Origin: Xanthobacteraceae bacterium
GTDB taxonomy: Bacteria; Pseudomonadota; Alphaproteobacteria; Rhizobiales; Xanthobacteraceae
Direction: 5' to 3'
NCBI GenBank assembly: GCA_030039105.1
Contig: JASHQO010000434.1
Coordinates: 1-5,677 of the forward strand
DNA length: 5,677 nucleotides
Position numbers and translations under genes: made by a program. The notes beneath the pieces are model-generated. The model was not told where the DNA came from. It saw only the letters and a program-made list of their open reading frames with translations, and ran no database searches. This document shows positions 1-5,089 of this stretch, piece by piece (position 1 is the first letter of the stretch; the number at the start of each line of letters is the position of its first letter).

Positions 1-123
1 GCCTACGAATGGACGCCGAAGATCAATCCCGGCCAGGGCGGCATCCGCACCGCCGAAGAGCGCGCGATTTTGTTCGGCCAGACCGCACAGTCGGTCGCGA
101 GCGCGGCGCAACAGGCGCGGTAG
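1..123 (+). CDS. C-terminal end of an unidentified protein (5' end outside window)
   Basis: Frame 1 is open from the first base to a TAG at 121-123 and gives 40 residues, starting AYEWTPKINPGQGG and ending AQQAR. Codon use is like the neighbouring genes, with G/C at most third positions, and the frame ends just before a strong hairpin, as expected for a real gene end. The segment with TAEERAILFGQTA looks like a terminal amphipathic helix. This loosely recalls the C-terminal helix of TIM-barrel amidohydrolases, but that resemblance is too weak for a call. The overlapping plus-frame starting at base 9 and the minus-strand frame over the same bases look like shadows. I am fairly sure that it is coding and unsure what it encodes. 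Confidence 0.6.
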   Translation, partial: AYEWTPKINPGQGGIRTAEERAILFGQTAQSVASAAQQAR

Positions 124-136
124 CCGCTGCATTGTT

Positions 137-181
137 TCCCGGGCGCAGCGCAGCACGAAGTGGTGCGCTGCAGACCCGGGA
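137..181. terminator. Stem-loop just after the partial gene, possible terminator
   Basis: The outer arms TCCCGGG (137-143) and CCCGGGA (175-181) pair perfectly. The inner arms GCAGCGCA (145-152) and TGCGCTGC (164-171) also pair, with a small internal loop between (C144 against AGA 172-174). A further CAC/GTG pairing closes a GAA loop. It begins 14 bp after the stop at 123. No T-run follows, so it may be a rho-independent-like terminator, a 3' mRNA-stabilising structure or a dispersed palindromic repeat. The structure is clear; the function is inferred. Confidence 0.5.
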
Positions 182-209
182 GCGTCGCAGATTCTGACTG
201 TGGGACGAT

Positions 210-250
210 CCCGGATGCGGTGCACCGCTGCGCGCTGCACCGCATCCGGG
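210..250. terminator. Perfect 15-bp inverted repeat between convergent genes
   Basis: CCCGGATGCGGTGCA at 210-224 is the exact reverse complement of 236-250, with an 11-base loop. It lies between the plus-strand gene ending at 123 and the minus-strand L,D-transpeptidase ending at 261, so it could end transcripts from either side. No T-tract follows on either strand. Together with the hairpin at 137-181 it makes a pair of palindromes 28 bp apart, similar in layout to paired REP/BIME-type elements. Confidence 0.6.
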
Positions 251-260
251 ACACGCTGCG

Positions 261-890
261 CTAATTCTGCCGGACGATCACCTTGGTGCCGACCGGCACG
301 CGATCGTAGAGATCGATGACGTCGTCGTTGACCAGCCGGAAGCAGCCGGACGACACGGCCTGACCGATGGTCTCCGGCGCGTTGGTGCCGTGGATGCGGT
401 ACACGGTATTGCCGAGATACATGGCGCGGGCGCCGAGCGGATTGCCGGGGCCGCCGGCCATGAAGCGCGGCAGATAGGGTTGGCGCTCGATCATCTCGGG
501 CGGCGGATGCCAGTCCGGCCATTCCGCCTTGCGCGCGATCGACAGCATGCCCTGCCAGGTGAAGCCGTCGCGGCCGACGCCGATGCCGTAGCGCAGCGCC
601 CGCGTCTCGCTCTCGATCAGATAGAGATGGCGTTCCTGGGTATCGATGATGATGGTGCCGGGCGGCTGCTGCGAACGGTAGAACACCGTCTGGCGCTGGA
701 ATTCTTCCGGCAGGTTGTCGTCGGAATTGCCGTGGTCGACGCCGGGTGCGACGTCTTCCATGGTCGGCTGGAAGTTGCGCAGGAACGGCGATTGCTGCGC
801 CGGCACGCTCGCGGACACGGTGCACAGCACCGCCGCGCCGAGCAAGCTCATCAAGCTCCGTAAGCCCCGCTGCAGTCCCGGCCGCGTCAT
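261..890 (-). CDS. Exported L,D-transpeptidase, YkuD family
   Basis: The 209-residue product would form 3-3 peptidoglycan cross-links or attach proteins to peptidoglycan in the periplasm. The N-terminus is a signal peptide: RGLRS, then a hydrophobic stretch, with likely cleavage after residue 31 (SVPA|QQ). Residues 78-207 match the YkuD catalytic domain (PF03734). It opens with GTIIIDTQERHLYLI and carries HGTN at 167-170, then SSGCFR at 180-185 with catalytic Cys183. This is the usual H-x(14-17)-SxGC-R pattern, with Ser in place of the common His of SHGC. Start choice: ATG at 890 puts the signal peptide at the N-terminus, although its GGAG lies only 2 bases upstream. An in-frame ATG at 989 would add 33 arginine- and proline-rich residues and leave a gap of only 10 bp to the upstream gene. 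An ATG at 851 has better GGAG spacing but loses the positive n-region. Cys23 is not in a good lipobox. The SH3-like gene lies upstream on the same strand, so the two may be co-transcribed. The family is certain; which L,D-transpeptidase subtype is not. Confidence 0.93.
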   Translation of the reverse strand: MTRPGLQRGLRSLMSLLGAAVLCTVSASVPAQQSPFLRNFQPTMEDVAPGVDHGNSDDNLPEEFQRQTVFYRSQQPPGTIIIDTQERHLYLIESETRALRYGIGVGRDGFTWQGMLSIARKAEWPDWHPPPEMIERQPYLPRFMAGGPGNPLGARAMYLGNTVYRIHGTNAPETIGQAVSSGCFRLVNDDVIDLYDRVPVGTKVIVRQN

Positions 891-999
891 AACTCCATTC
901 TGTTCCGGACGCCGCCGCGGTTCAATAGCCGATTGCGGCTGCGCCACCGGCGCCGTCCGGTACGATGGTGCCGCAGCGCGGCGTGACATTTATTTGGGC

Positions 1000-1794
1000 C
1001 TATTGCTGCGCCATGCCGCCGAAATAGCCGGTGATCTTCCAGCCGCCGCCGTCCTTGGCGTAGCAGATCTCATCGCCGCCGAGCGGGGCGATGTCGTCGG
1101 CGGCGATGAAGCCGGTCTTGCCGGACGGCGTGGCGATATGCAGGAACGCCGGGCCGTTGCCGCTCGGCGGCGCGGTGTCCGGCAGCACGCGAACCAGATT
1201 GAGCCCGAGCTTGTCGACCGTCGGCGCATTGGGCTGCGCCGCGGCGTGGACGTCGACGCCGTCCTTGACCGCATAGCCCCATTCCGACGGATCGGTCTGC
1301 GTCGAGTCGGTGAGCGCCCGGAACGCCTTGGCGTCGATGGTCGGATCGGCCGGCGCGCACATGACACCTTTGCGATCCGGCCATTCGGCGGCGGTCGGAT
1401 CGGTGAACATGGCGCCGAGCACGGCCCAGCCGGAGCCGTCCTTGGCGTCGAGGTTGGTCGCCTTGGCCAGATTGTCGATGCCGGGCTTCTTCGGGTCGGC
1501 GATGTCCTTGTCCTGCACCCAGAAGAAGCCCTTGGCGACGACGAGCTTGGCGAGCGCGGCGCGATCCTTCTTGGCGGCGATATCGGCAAGCTGCTTGCGG
1601 AACGCCTGGTAGGCGGGGTCGTCGTACGGCAGCGGCGGCTTCGCCGCGACCGCCGTGTACGGCTTGACCGGCGGCGGTGGCGGCGGCTTGAGCGGCAACA
1701 ATTGTTGCTGCTGCGCTTGCGCCGGCGCGACGCTCGGCGCGAGGGCGACGGCGGCGAAAGCAGCGACGATCGGAGCGATGACGTGACGGCGCAT
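1000..1794 (-). CDS. Exported SH3-like domain protein with proline-rich linker
   Basis: A 264-residue secreted protein. Residues 1-27 form a signal peptide (MRRHV, then an alanine-rich core, ending APAQA). A linker of Gln and Pro follows, with QQQQ at 28-31 and six consecutive prolines at 37-42. The middle part (59-165) contains DDPAYQAFRKQLADIA and KDRAALAKLVVAKGFFW. I recognise this as a conserved N-terminal module of alphaproteobacterial SH3-domain proteins of unknown function. Residues about 178-240 (VDVHAAAQPNAPTVDKL ... GKTGFIAADDIAPL) look like a bacterial SH3 (SH3b) fold. Cys146 and Cys244 are the only mature cysteines and could form a disulfide. The start is well supported: GGGAG at 1801-1805 lies 6 bases before ATG 1794, and the reading frame upstream has no signal peptide. 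SH3b domains often bind peptidoglycan or cell-wall peptides, and the downstream L,D-transpeptidase fits that, but the function is inferred. Confidence 0.85.
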   Translation of the reverse strand: MRRHVIAPIVAAFAAVALAPSVAPAQAQQQQLLPLKPPPPPPVKPYTAVAAKPPLPYDDPAYQAFRKQLADIAAKKDRAALAKLVVAKGFFWVQDKDIADPKKPGIDNLAKATNLDAKDGSGWAVLGAMFTDPTAAEWPDRKGVMCAPADPTIDAKAFRALTDSTQTDPSEWGYAVKDGVDVHAAAQPNAPTVDKLGLNLVRVLPDTAPPSGNGPAFLHIATPSGKTGFIAADDIAPLGGDEICYAKDGGGWKITGYFGGMAQQ

Positions 1795-1864
1795 GAAATA
1801 CTCCCGGTTCAGCGCAATGGCGCAGCGATTAAAGCGCAAATGCGACGGCGGTGCGGCACATAAT

Positions 1865-1928
1865 GTAGCCCGGATGAGCCAACCGGGTCGGCCACTTCGG
1901 GCCGGACCCGTTGGCTCATGCGGGCTAC
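1865..1928. repeat. Palindromic repeat, GTAGCCCGGATGAGCC type
   Basis: The left arm, from GTAGCCCGGATGAGCCAAC, pairs with the right arm ending GTTGGCTCATGCGGGCTAC. There is one mismatch and two one-base bulges around a loop of about 6 bases. The outer ends are the same GTAGCCCGGAT that starts the three palindromes at 5090-5497, so it appears to be a diverged member of the same superfamily. It lies in the divergent gap, 70 bp from the start of the SH3-like gene and 106 bp before the DUF486 gene, and so may overlap or adjoin their promoters. Confidence 0.75.
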
Positions 1929-2034
1929 TTGCTACTGGCGCGGAACCATCAAGAGACTTGGATCGTTGGCCGAATTGGCGATATTGCGCGAGCGTCGATT
2001 TTCCCCGCCGCGCCGCCCATCCCGCCAGGGTCTC

Positions 2035-2394
2035 ATGCCAGCCACGATCCTTTCTCCTTATATCTCCACCGTCCTGCTGCTGATCGGCTCCAATGCCTTC
2101 ATGACCACCGCCTGGTACTGGCACCTGCGCTACAAGGAGGTGCCGCTGTGGCAGGTCATCCTGATTAGCTGGGGTCTCGCCTTCGTCGAATATTGCCTCG
2201 CGGTGCCGGCCAACCGCTACGGCAGCGCCGTCTATTCGGCGGCCCAGCTCAAGACCATCCAGGAGGTGGTGACGCTGTCGGTGTTCGGCGTGTTCTCGGT
2301 GGTCTATCTGCAGCAGGCGATGACCGTAAATCAGGTGATCGGCTTCGCGCTGATCGCCGCCGGCGCCTTCTTCGTCTTCCGCGCGCCGTTGTAG
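2035..2394 (+). CDS. DMT-superfamily small membrane protein, DUF486
   Basis: The 119-residue product matches the DUF486 family (PF04342), small inner-membrane proteins related to the drug/metabolite transporter superfamily. Four hydrophobic segments are visible at about 7-27, 38-57, 75-93 and 100-116, filling nearly the whole protein. Conserved-looking features are GSNAFMTTAWYWHL at the end of helix 1, VEYCLAVPANRYG after helix 2 and QLKTIQEV before helix 3. Start choice: ATG at 2035 has AGGG four bases upstream and gives a protein of usual family length. The frame extends upstream to an ATG at 1918, but that would add 39 basic residues and begin inside the palindromic repeat. Substrate and role are unknown for the family, and nothing nearby suggests one. 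It is transcribed alone, divergent from the SH3-like gene. Confidence 0.92.
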   Translation: MPATILSPYISTVLLLIGSNAFMTTAWYWHLRYKEVPLWQVILISWGLAFVEYCLAVPANRYGSAVYSAAQLKTIQEVVTLSVFGVFSVVYLQQAMTVNQVIGFALIAAGAFFVFRAPL

Positions 2395-2398
2395 TTGC

Positions 2399-2434
2399 CG
2401 TAGGGCGGATTACGCCGCGCTGATCCGCCCTACG
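2399..2434. repeat. Palindrome of GTAGGGCGGAT type between convergent genes
   Basis: CGTAGGGCGGAT at 2399-2410 is the exact reverse complement of ATCCGCCCTACG at 2423-2434, with a 12-base loop. It starts 4 bases after the DUF486 stop and ends 3 bases before the end of the minus-strand DUF924 gene. It could serve both genes as a terminator or mRNA-end stabiliser. There is no T-run. GTAGGGCGGAT ends recall a second palindromic repeat family of the same bacterial group. Confidence 0.65.
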
Positions 2435-2437
2435 CGC

Positions 2438-2995
2438 TCAGCCGGCGAAGCCGCCCGCGTCCAGGAACGCCTGCTCCTGCGGCGTGGTCGTCCGCCCGAG
2501 CACGGCGTTGCGGTGCGGGAAGCGGCCGAAGCGGCGGATGATGTCGGCGTGCAGGAGCGCCCATTTCACCTGGTCGGCGTCGCCGGTCTCGCGCATCAGC
2601 GCCACCGCTCGCTCCTGGTCCGCCGGATCTTCGGAATGCTCGAACGGCAGATAGAGAAAAGCGCGCCCCGGCATTGCGAGCTGCCGATCGAAGCCCCGCG
2701 CAATGGCGCGTTGCGCCACCGCGCGCGCCAGCGGGTCGGCGGCAAAGCAGCGCGCGCTGCCGCGGAACATGTTGCGTGGGAATTGATCGAGCACGATGAC
2801 GAGGGCCAGCGCGCCTGCCGGCGAAGCTTCCCACGCGCCGAGCCGGCCGGCGGCCGCATCCCGGTAGGTCGCGGCGAAGCGCGCGCGGATCGCGGCGTCG
2901 AACGCCTCGTCCTTCTCGAACCAGCGGTCCGCCCCGGCGCCAAGCCAGAACGCGACGACGTCTGCGGCGGACGGTTTCGCAGTGGGGTCGCTCAT
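2438..2995 (-). CDS. DUF924 family protein
   Basis: A 185-residue cytosolic protein of the DUF924 family (PF06041), whose structure is reported as TPR-like and helical and whose biochemical role is not established. Family signatures run the whole length: VVAFWLGAGADRWFEKDEAFD at 13-33, LVIVLDQFPRNMFRGSAR at 65-82, FLYLPFEHSED at 113-123, and IIRRFGRFPHRNAVLGR at 152-168 followed by TPQEQAFL. The length is normal and no key block is missing. The start at 2995 begins MSDPTAKPSAADVV, a normal N-terminus for the family, with AGAGG 2 bases upstream. The 5' region is odd: a 17-bp tandem repeat places two more ATGs with the same ribosome-binding sequence upstream, in other frames. The gene lies 226 bp downstream of the acyl-CoA dehydrogenase on the same strand, with several hairpins between, so it is probably transcribed separately. 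Confidence 0.93.
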   Translation of the reverse strand: MSDPTAKPSAADVVAFWLGAGADRWFEKDEAFDAAIRARFAATYRDAAAGRLGAWEASPAGALALVIVLDQFPRNMFRGSARCFAADPLARAVAQRAIARGFDRQLAMPGRAFLYLPFEHSEDPADQERAVALMRETGDADQVKWALLHADIIRRFGRFPHRNAVLGRTTTPQEQAFLDAGGFAG

Positions 2996-3023
2996 GGCCT
3001 CTTCATGGCCTCTCCGTCTTCAT
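2992..3023 (-). promoter_or_regulatory. Two overlapping mini reading frames leading into the DUF924 start
   Basis: Read on the minus strand, ATG at 3023 opens MKTERP and stops at TGA 3005-3003, overlapping the next ATG (3006-3004) as ATGA. That ATG opens MKRP and stops at TGA 2994-2992, overlapping the DUF924 ATG (2995-2993) as ATGA. Each ATG has AGAGGCC or GAGAGGCC directly before it. Such chained ATGA overlaps can couple translation by re-initiation. Whether these frames are translated is not shown. They could be passive by-products of the tandem duplication. Confidence 0.45.
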
Positions 3024-3037
3024 GGCCTCTCCGTCTT
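2993..3037. repeat. 17-bp tandem repeat over a translation start
   Basis: CATGGCCTCTCCGTCTT occurs at 3004-3020 and again, identically, at 3021-3037. A shortened copy, CATGGCCTCTT, is at 2993-3003. Each copy contains the complement of an ATG and its upstream AGAGG. The unit is not a multiple of three, so the extra ATGs are in different frames from DUF924. The identical copies suggest recent slippage or duplication. Confidence 0.9.
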
Positions 3038-3077
3038 CGCGCCGTAGCGCCGGCGCCGGGAAGGATGCTATAGTCGG

Positions 3078-3103
3078 CTTGCCTGGCGCACAGCGCCGGC
3101 AAG
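3078..3103. repeat. Bulged stem-loop upstream of the DUF924 gene
   Basis: CTTGCC-T-GGCGC at 3078-3089 pairs with GCGCCGGCAAG at 3093-3103: 11 base pairs with one bulged T and an ACA loop. It lies in the 226-bp gap between two minus-strand genes, 55 bp upstream of the tandem repeat. A possible -10-like TATAGC follows on the minus strand, but no matching -35 is visible. The role is unknown; it could be a terminator, leader structure or operator. Confidence 0.5.
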
Positions 3104-3136
3104 TCTGACCTTGGATATGGATGAGCCTTGATGCAC

Positions 3137-3149
3137 GGGGTCGCTCCCC
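3137..3149. repeat. Small hairpin GGGG-TCGCT-CCCC
   Basis: A four-base-pair GC stem closes a TCGCT loop. The same 13 bases occur inside the larger hairpin at 3181-3222, at 3195-3207. A GCAC before it and a GTGC further on could extend the stem with an unpaired bulge. It is short and structurally weak alone; the interest is the shared core. Confidence 0.4.
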
Positions 3150-3180
3150 ACATGTGCGGTCAAGTAGCCGATCCATTGTC

Positions 3181-3222
3181 AGGCGGAGGAGCCGGGGGTC
3201 GCTCCCCCGGTCTCCTCAGCCT
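3181..3222 (-). terminator. Strong hairpin at the 3' end of the acyl-CoA dehydrogenase gene
   Basis: The arms 3181-3198 and 3204-3222 pair through AGGC-GGAGGAG-CCGGGGG against CCCCCGG-T-CTCCTC-AGCCT, with one mismatch, one bulge and a TCGCT loop. On the minus strand it starts immediately at the TGA of the dehydrogenase (3224-3222). Position and stability fit a transcript end or a 3' stabiliser. The usual U-run is absent: CAATGG follows shortly after the stem on the transcript. Confidence 0.65.
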
Positions 3223-4388
3223 CAATACGACTTCGGCAGCCCCAGCACCCGCTCGGCGATGAAGCAGAGAATGAGGTGCGGCGTCACCGGCGCGATGCGC
3301 GGAATCATGCTTTCGCGGAAATAGCGCTCGACGTGAAACTCCTTGGCGTAGCCGTAGCCGCCGTGGGTCATGATCGCGGTCTGGCAGGCTTTGAAGCCGG
3401 CCTCGGCGCCGAGATATTTTGCGGCGTTGGCCGCCGGGCCGCACGGCATGCCGTTGTCGTATTGCCAGGCCGCCTTGAACGCCATCAGCTCGGCTGCCTC
3501 CAGCTCCATCCAGCATTCGGCGAGCGGGTGCTGGATCGCCTGGTTCTGGCCGATCGGCCGGCCGAACACGGTGCGTTCCTTGGCGTACGCCGCCGCGCGC
3601 TGCAGCGCGGCGCGGCCGAGCCCGATCGCCTCGGCGGCGACCAGGATGCGCTCCGGATTGAAGCCGTCGAGGATGTAGTCGAAGCCGCGGCCTTCCGCGC
3701 CGATGCGGTCGTCGGCCGGCACGTCGAGGCCGTCGATGAACACTTGGTTGGAATCGACCGCCTTGCGCCCCATCTTCTCGATCTCGCGCACCTCGACGTA
3801 GCGGCGGTCGAGCGCGGTGAAGAATAACGTCAGCCCGTCGGTCGGCTTGCGTCCCGCTTCGAGCGGCGCGGTGCGGGTCAGGATCAGCATCCGGTCGGCG
3901 ACCTGCGCCGTGGTGGTCCAGATTTTCGCGCCGCTGATGACGTAGCGGTCGCCGCGGCGCTCGGCGCGGGTCTGCAGCTTCGCCGTTTCCAGCCCGGCAT
4001 TCGGCTCGGTCACCGCGAAGCACGCCTTCTCCTTGCCGGCGACGATCGGCGGCAGCATGCGCCGTTTCTGCTCGTCGCTGCCGTAGACCACGACCGGGTT
4101 GAGCCCGAAAATGTTCATGTGCACCGCCGACGCCCCGGAAAAGCCGGCGCCGGACTGGGCGATGGCCCCCATCATCACCGCGGCTTCGGCGATGCCGAGC
4201 CCGGAGCCGCCATAGGCTTCTGGCACGCAGATGCCGAGCCAGCCGTCGGCCGCCAGCGCGCCATGAAACGCGTCGGGGAATTTGCCGTCGCCGTCGCGCT
4301 TGCGCCAATAATCGTCGTCGAAGCGCGCGCAGATCTTCTCGATCGCCGCGCGCACCGATTGCTGCAGGTCTGTGAGGGCAAAGTCGAT
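3222..4388 (-). CDS. Acyl-CoA dehydrogenase (start codon uncertain)
   Basis: A FAD-dependent acyl-CoA dehydrogenase that would oxidise an acyl-CoA to its 2,3-enoyl form. Counting from Ile at 4388, the protein has 388 residues, the normal length. The N-terminal helical domain begins DFALTDLQQSV and contains GWLGICVPEAYGGSGLG (49-65). The middle domain has FAVTEPNAGLETAKLQTRA (124-142) and KIWTTTAQVADRMLI (155-169), the FAD/substrate region. The C-terminal domain has FGRPIGQNQAIQHPLA (275-290) and THGGYGYAKEF (341-351), ending APV..HLILCFIAERVLGLPKSY. The usual C-terminal catalytic Glu is absent. Glu247 in NPERILVA sits where isovaleryl- and long-chain dehydrogenases carry theirs. Start: no ATG, GTG or TTG lies in frame near the expected N-terminus. 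ATC at 4388 has GGAG eight bases upstream. The nearest standard starts are GTG 4541, ATG 4547 and ATG 4604, adding 51-72 unlikely residues. The substrate is not predictable, and no electron-transfer flavoprotein or CoA ligase gene is nearby. Confidence 0.9.
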   Translation of the reverse strand: MDFALTDLQQSVRAAIEKICARFDDDYWRKRDGDGKFPDAFHGALAADGWLGICVPEAYGGSGLGIAEAAVMMGAIAQSGAGFSGASAVHMNIFGLNPVVVYGSDEQKRRMLPPIVAGKEKACFAVTEPNAGLETAKLQTRAERRGDRYVISGAKIWTTTAQVADRMLILTRTAPLEAGRKPTDGLTLFFTALDRRYVEVREIEKMGRKAVDSNQVFIDGLDVPADDRIGAEGRGFDYILDGFNPERILVAAEAIGLGRAALQRAAAYAKERTVFGRPIGQNQAIQHPLAECWMELEAAELMAFKAAWQYDNGMPCGPAANAAKYLGAEAGFKACQTAIMTHGGYGYAKEFHVERYFRESMIPRIAPVTPHLILCFIAERVLGLPKSY

Positions 4389-4400
4389 TGTGCTGGCTCC
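4386..4400 (-). promoter_or_regulatory. Ribosome-binding sequence pointing to an ATC start for the dehydrogenase
   Basis: On the minus strand GGAG (4400-4397) is followed by eight bases and then ATC GAC TTT GCC, exactly where family members normally begin with MDFALT or a close variant. This is the best-placed ribosome-binding sequence for the gene. It suggests either a rare AUC start or an ATG-to-ATC change. It would be decided by aligning close homologues. Confidence 0.4.
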
Positions 4401-4773
4401 GCAGTCGTCACCGGCGCCGCGAGCGTAGCGCGGATCGAGCCGGAGCGAAACGCGGCGCCGCTTGATACCGACGTCTTGCTCTCTTTGCTGTCGGGCGATG
4501 CCGCCAAGGCGGACCGCGCCGTGCCGGCTCCTTGCCGGCACGGCCATAATCGGCGTCCGGGTGCCGAACGAATTTGCCGCGGTGGCGGCCGGCAAATTGG
4601 CCACGGAGATCGCCGACGTTGGCGCCGTGCTCGCTGCTCCGGTCGGAAGGCCTGCAGGATGGACAGAAGATCGACGGCCTGGCTATCGCAAATCCGTTCA
4701 AGCCGGCGTAACCTGGCTTGCGTTCGGTTGACGACCTCCCTCACGCCAACGTCGAGCCGTGCTGAGGCTGAAC
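4389..4773. other. Divergent intergenic region between dehydrogenase and small exported protein
   Basis: These 385 bp lie between two genes read away from each other, so both promoters should be here. Open frames cross it, but their translations are rich in Arg, Pro and Ser, resemble no family I know, and cross a perfect hairpin. It holds the hairpin at 4518-4544 and a degraded GTAGCCCGGAT-like stretch at 4425-4440 (14 of 16 bases matching the right-end repeats). A TTGACG at 4728-4733 is a possible -35, but no -10 follows at a suitable distance. Confidence 0.55.
4518..4544. repeat. Perfect 11-bp hairpin upstream of the dehydrogenase
   Basis: GCCGTGCCGGC at 4518-4528 and GCCGGCACGGC at 4534-4544 are exact reverse complements around TCCTT. 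On the minus strand it sits directly after the ATG at 4547, where it would fold over the first codons if that ATG were used. This argues for a non-coding leader or a terminator-like element. Facing it, the plus-strand gene at 4774 begins 229 bp away. Confidence 0.6.
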
Positions 4774-5064
4774 ATGCGCTTGCTCGGAGCCATGACTGTC
4801 ATTGCCGGCATGGCGCCCGGCATGGCTCCAGGCTTGGCGTCTGCCCAGGAGTTCATGCCGGTCAATCCGGAATCCGTCGCCACCTACTGTTACTATGCCG
4901 GCACTCCGTATTCGGTGGGCTCGCGGCTCTGCGTTCCCGGCACCCAGGGCAGCTACACGCTGGTCTGCAAATCGCCGGCCGAGGACAACGACGCCGCCAA
5001 GACCGGCCGCGCAGTCTGGCGTTTCGACGTCGGGCCGCCGGCGCCGACCTGCTCGTCGCATTGA
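4774..5064 (+). CDS. Small exported four-cysteine protein
   Basis: A 96-residue protein with a signal peptide of about 24 residues: MRLLGAM, a hydrophobic core containing two MAPG repeats, then GLASA|QEF. The mature part, about 72 residues, has Cys39, Cys53, Cys65 and Cys93, enough for two disulfides in the periplasm. The pattern CYYAGTPYSVGSRLC followed by a second-strand cysteine (TLVCKS) and a later Trp (AVWRF) recalls DUF1496-like small secreted proteins, but I hold this only as a tentative similarity. Start choice: ATG at 4774 has GAGG six bases upstream. A GTG at 4759 would add five residues and has no better site. The third-position G/C bias is normal. It stands alone, divergent from the dehydrogenase, with the 137-bp repeat array starting 26 bp after its stop. 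The function is unknown. Confidence 0.75.
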   Translation: MRLLGAMTVIAGMAPGMAPGLASAQEFMPVNPESVATYCYYAGTPYSVGSRLCVPGTQGSYTLVCKSPAEDNDAAKTGRAVWRFDVGPPAPTCSSH

Positions 5065-5089
5065 TGGCGGCGCGCTGCCGCCGCAGTTG

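Noticed and set aside
822..824. Lipoprotein cysteine (Cys23) in the L,D-transpeptidase signal
   Set aside because: The residue before Cys is Leu, not Ala/Gly/Ser, and a normal signal-peptidase site follows at VPA|QQ.
715..1863. Long plus-strand frame of 382 codons
   Set aside because: It lies antisense to the L,D-transpeptidase and SH3-like genes, crosses the gap between them, and gives an Arg/Gly-rich product with no family resemblance, as is common in GC-rich DNA.
1958..1986. TTGGAT, 17 bp, ATATTG as promoter of DUF486
   Set aside because: The spacing is right but the -10 match is poor; it is too weak to list as a promoter.
2513..3073. Plus-strand frame of 186 codons over DUF924
   Set aside because: It is antisense to a full-length DUF924 protein and resembles nothing known.
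3160..4308. Second 382-codon minus-strand frame over the dehydrogenase
   Set aside because: It is a shifted frame of the same gene with Arg-rich translation; all recognised dehydrogenase motifs are in the other frame.
4409..4411. GTG as start of the dehydrogenase through a frameshift
   Set aside because: It is in a different frame (VTTAEPAQ...), and no other sign of a frameshift is seen; it would need a sequencing error or a real indel.
4728..4733. TTGACG as -35 for the small exported protein
   Set aside because: No acceptable -10 lies 16-18 bp downstream.
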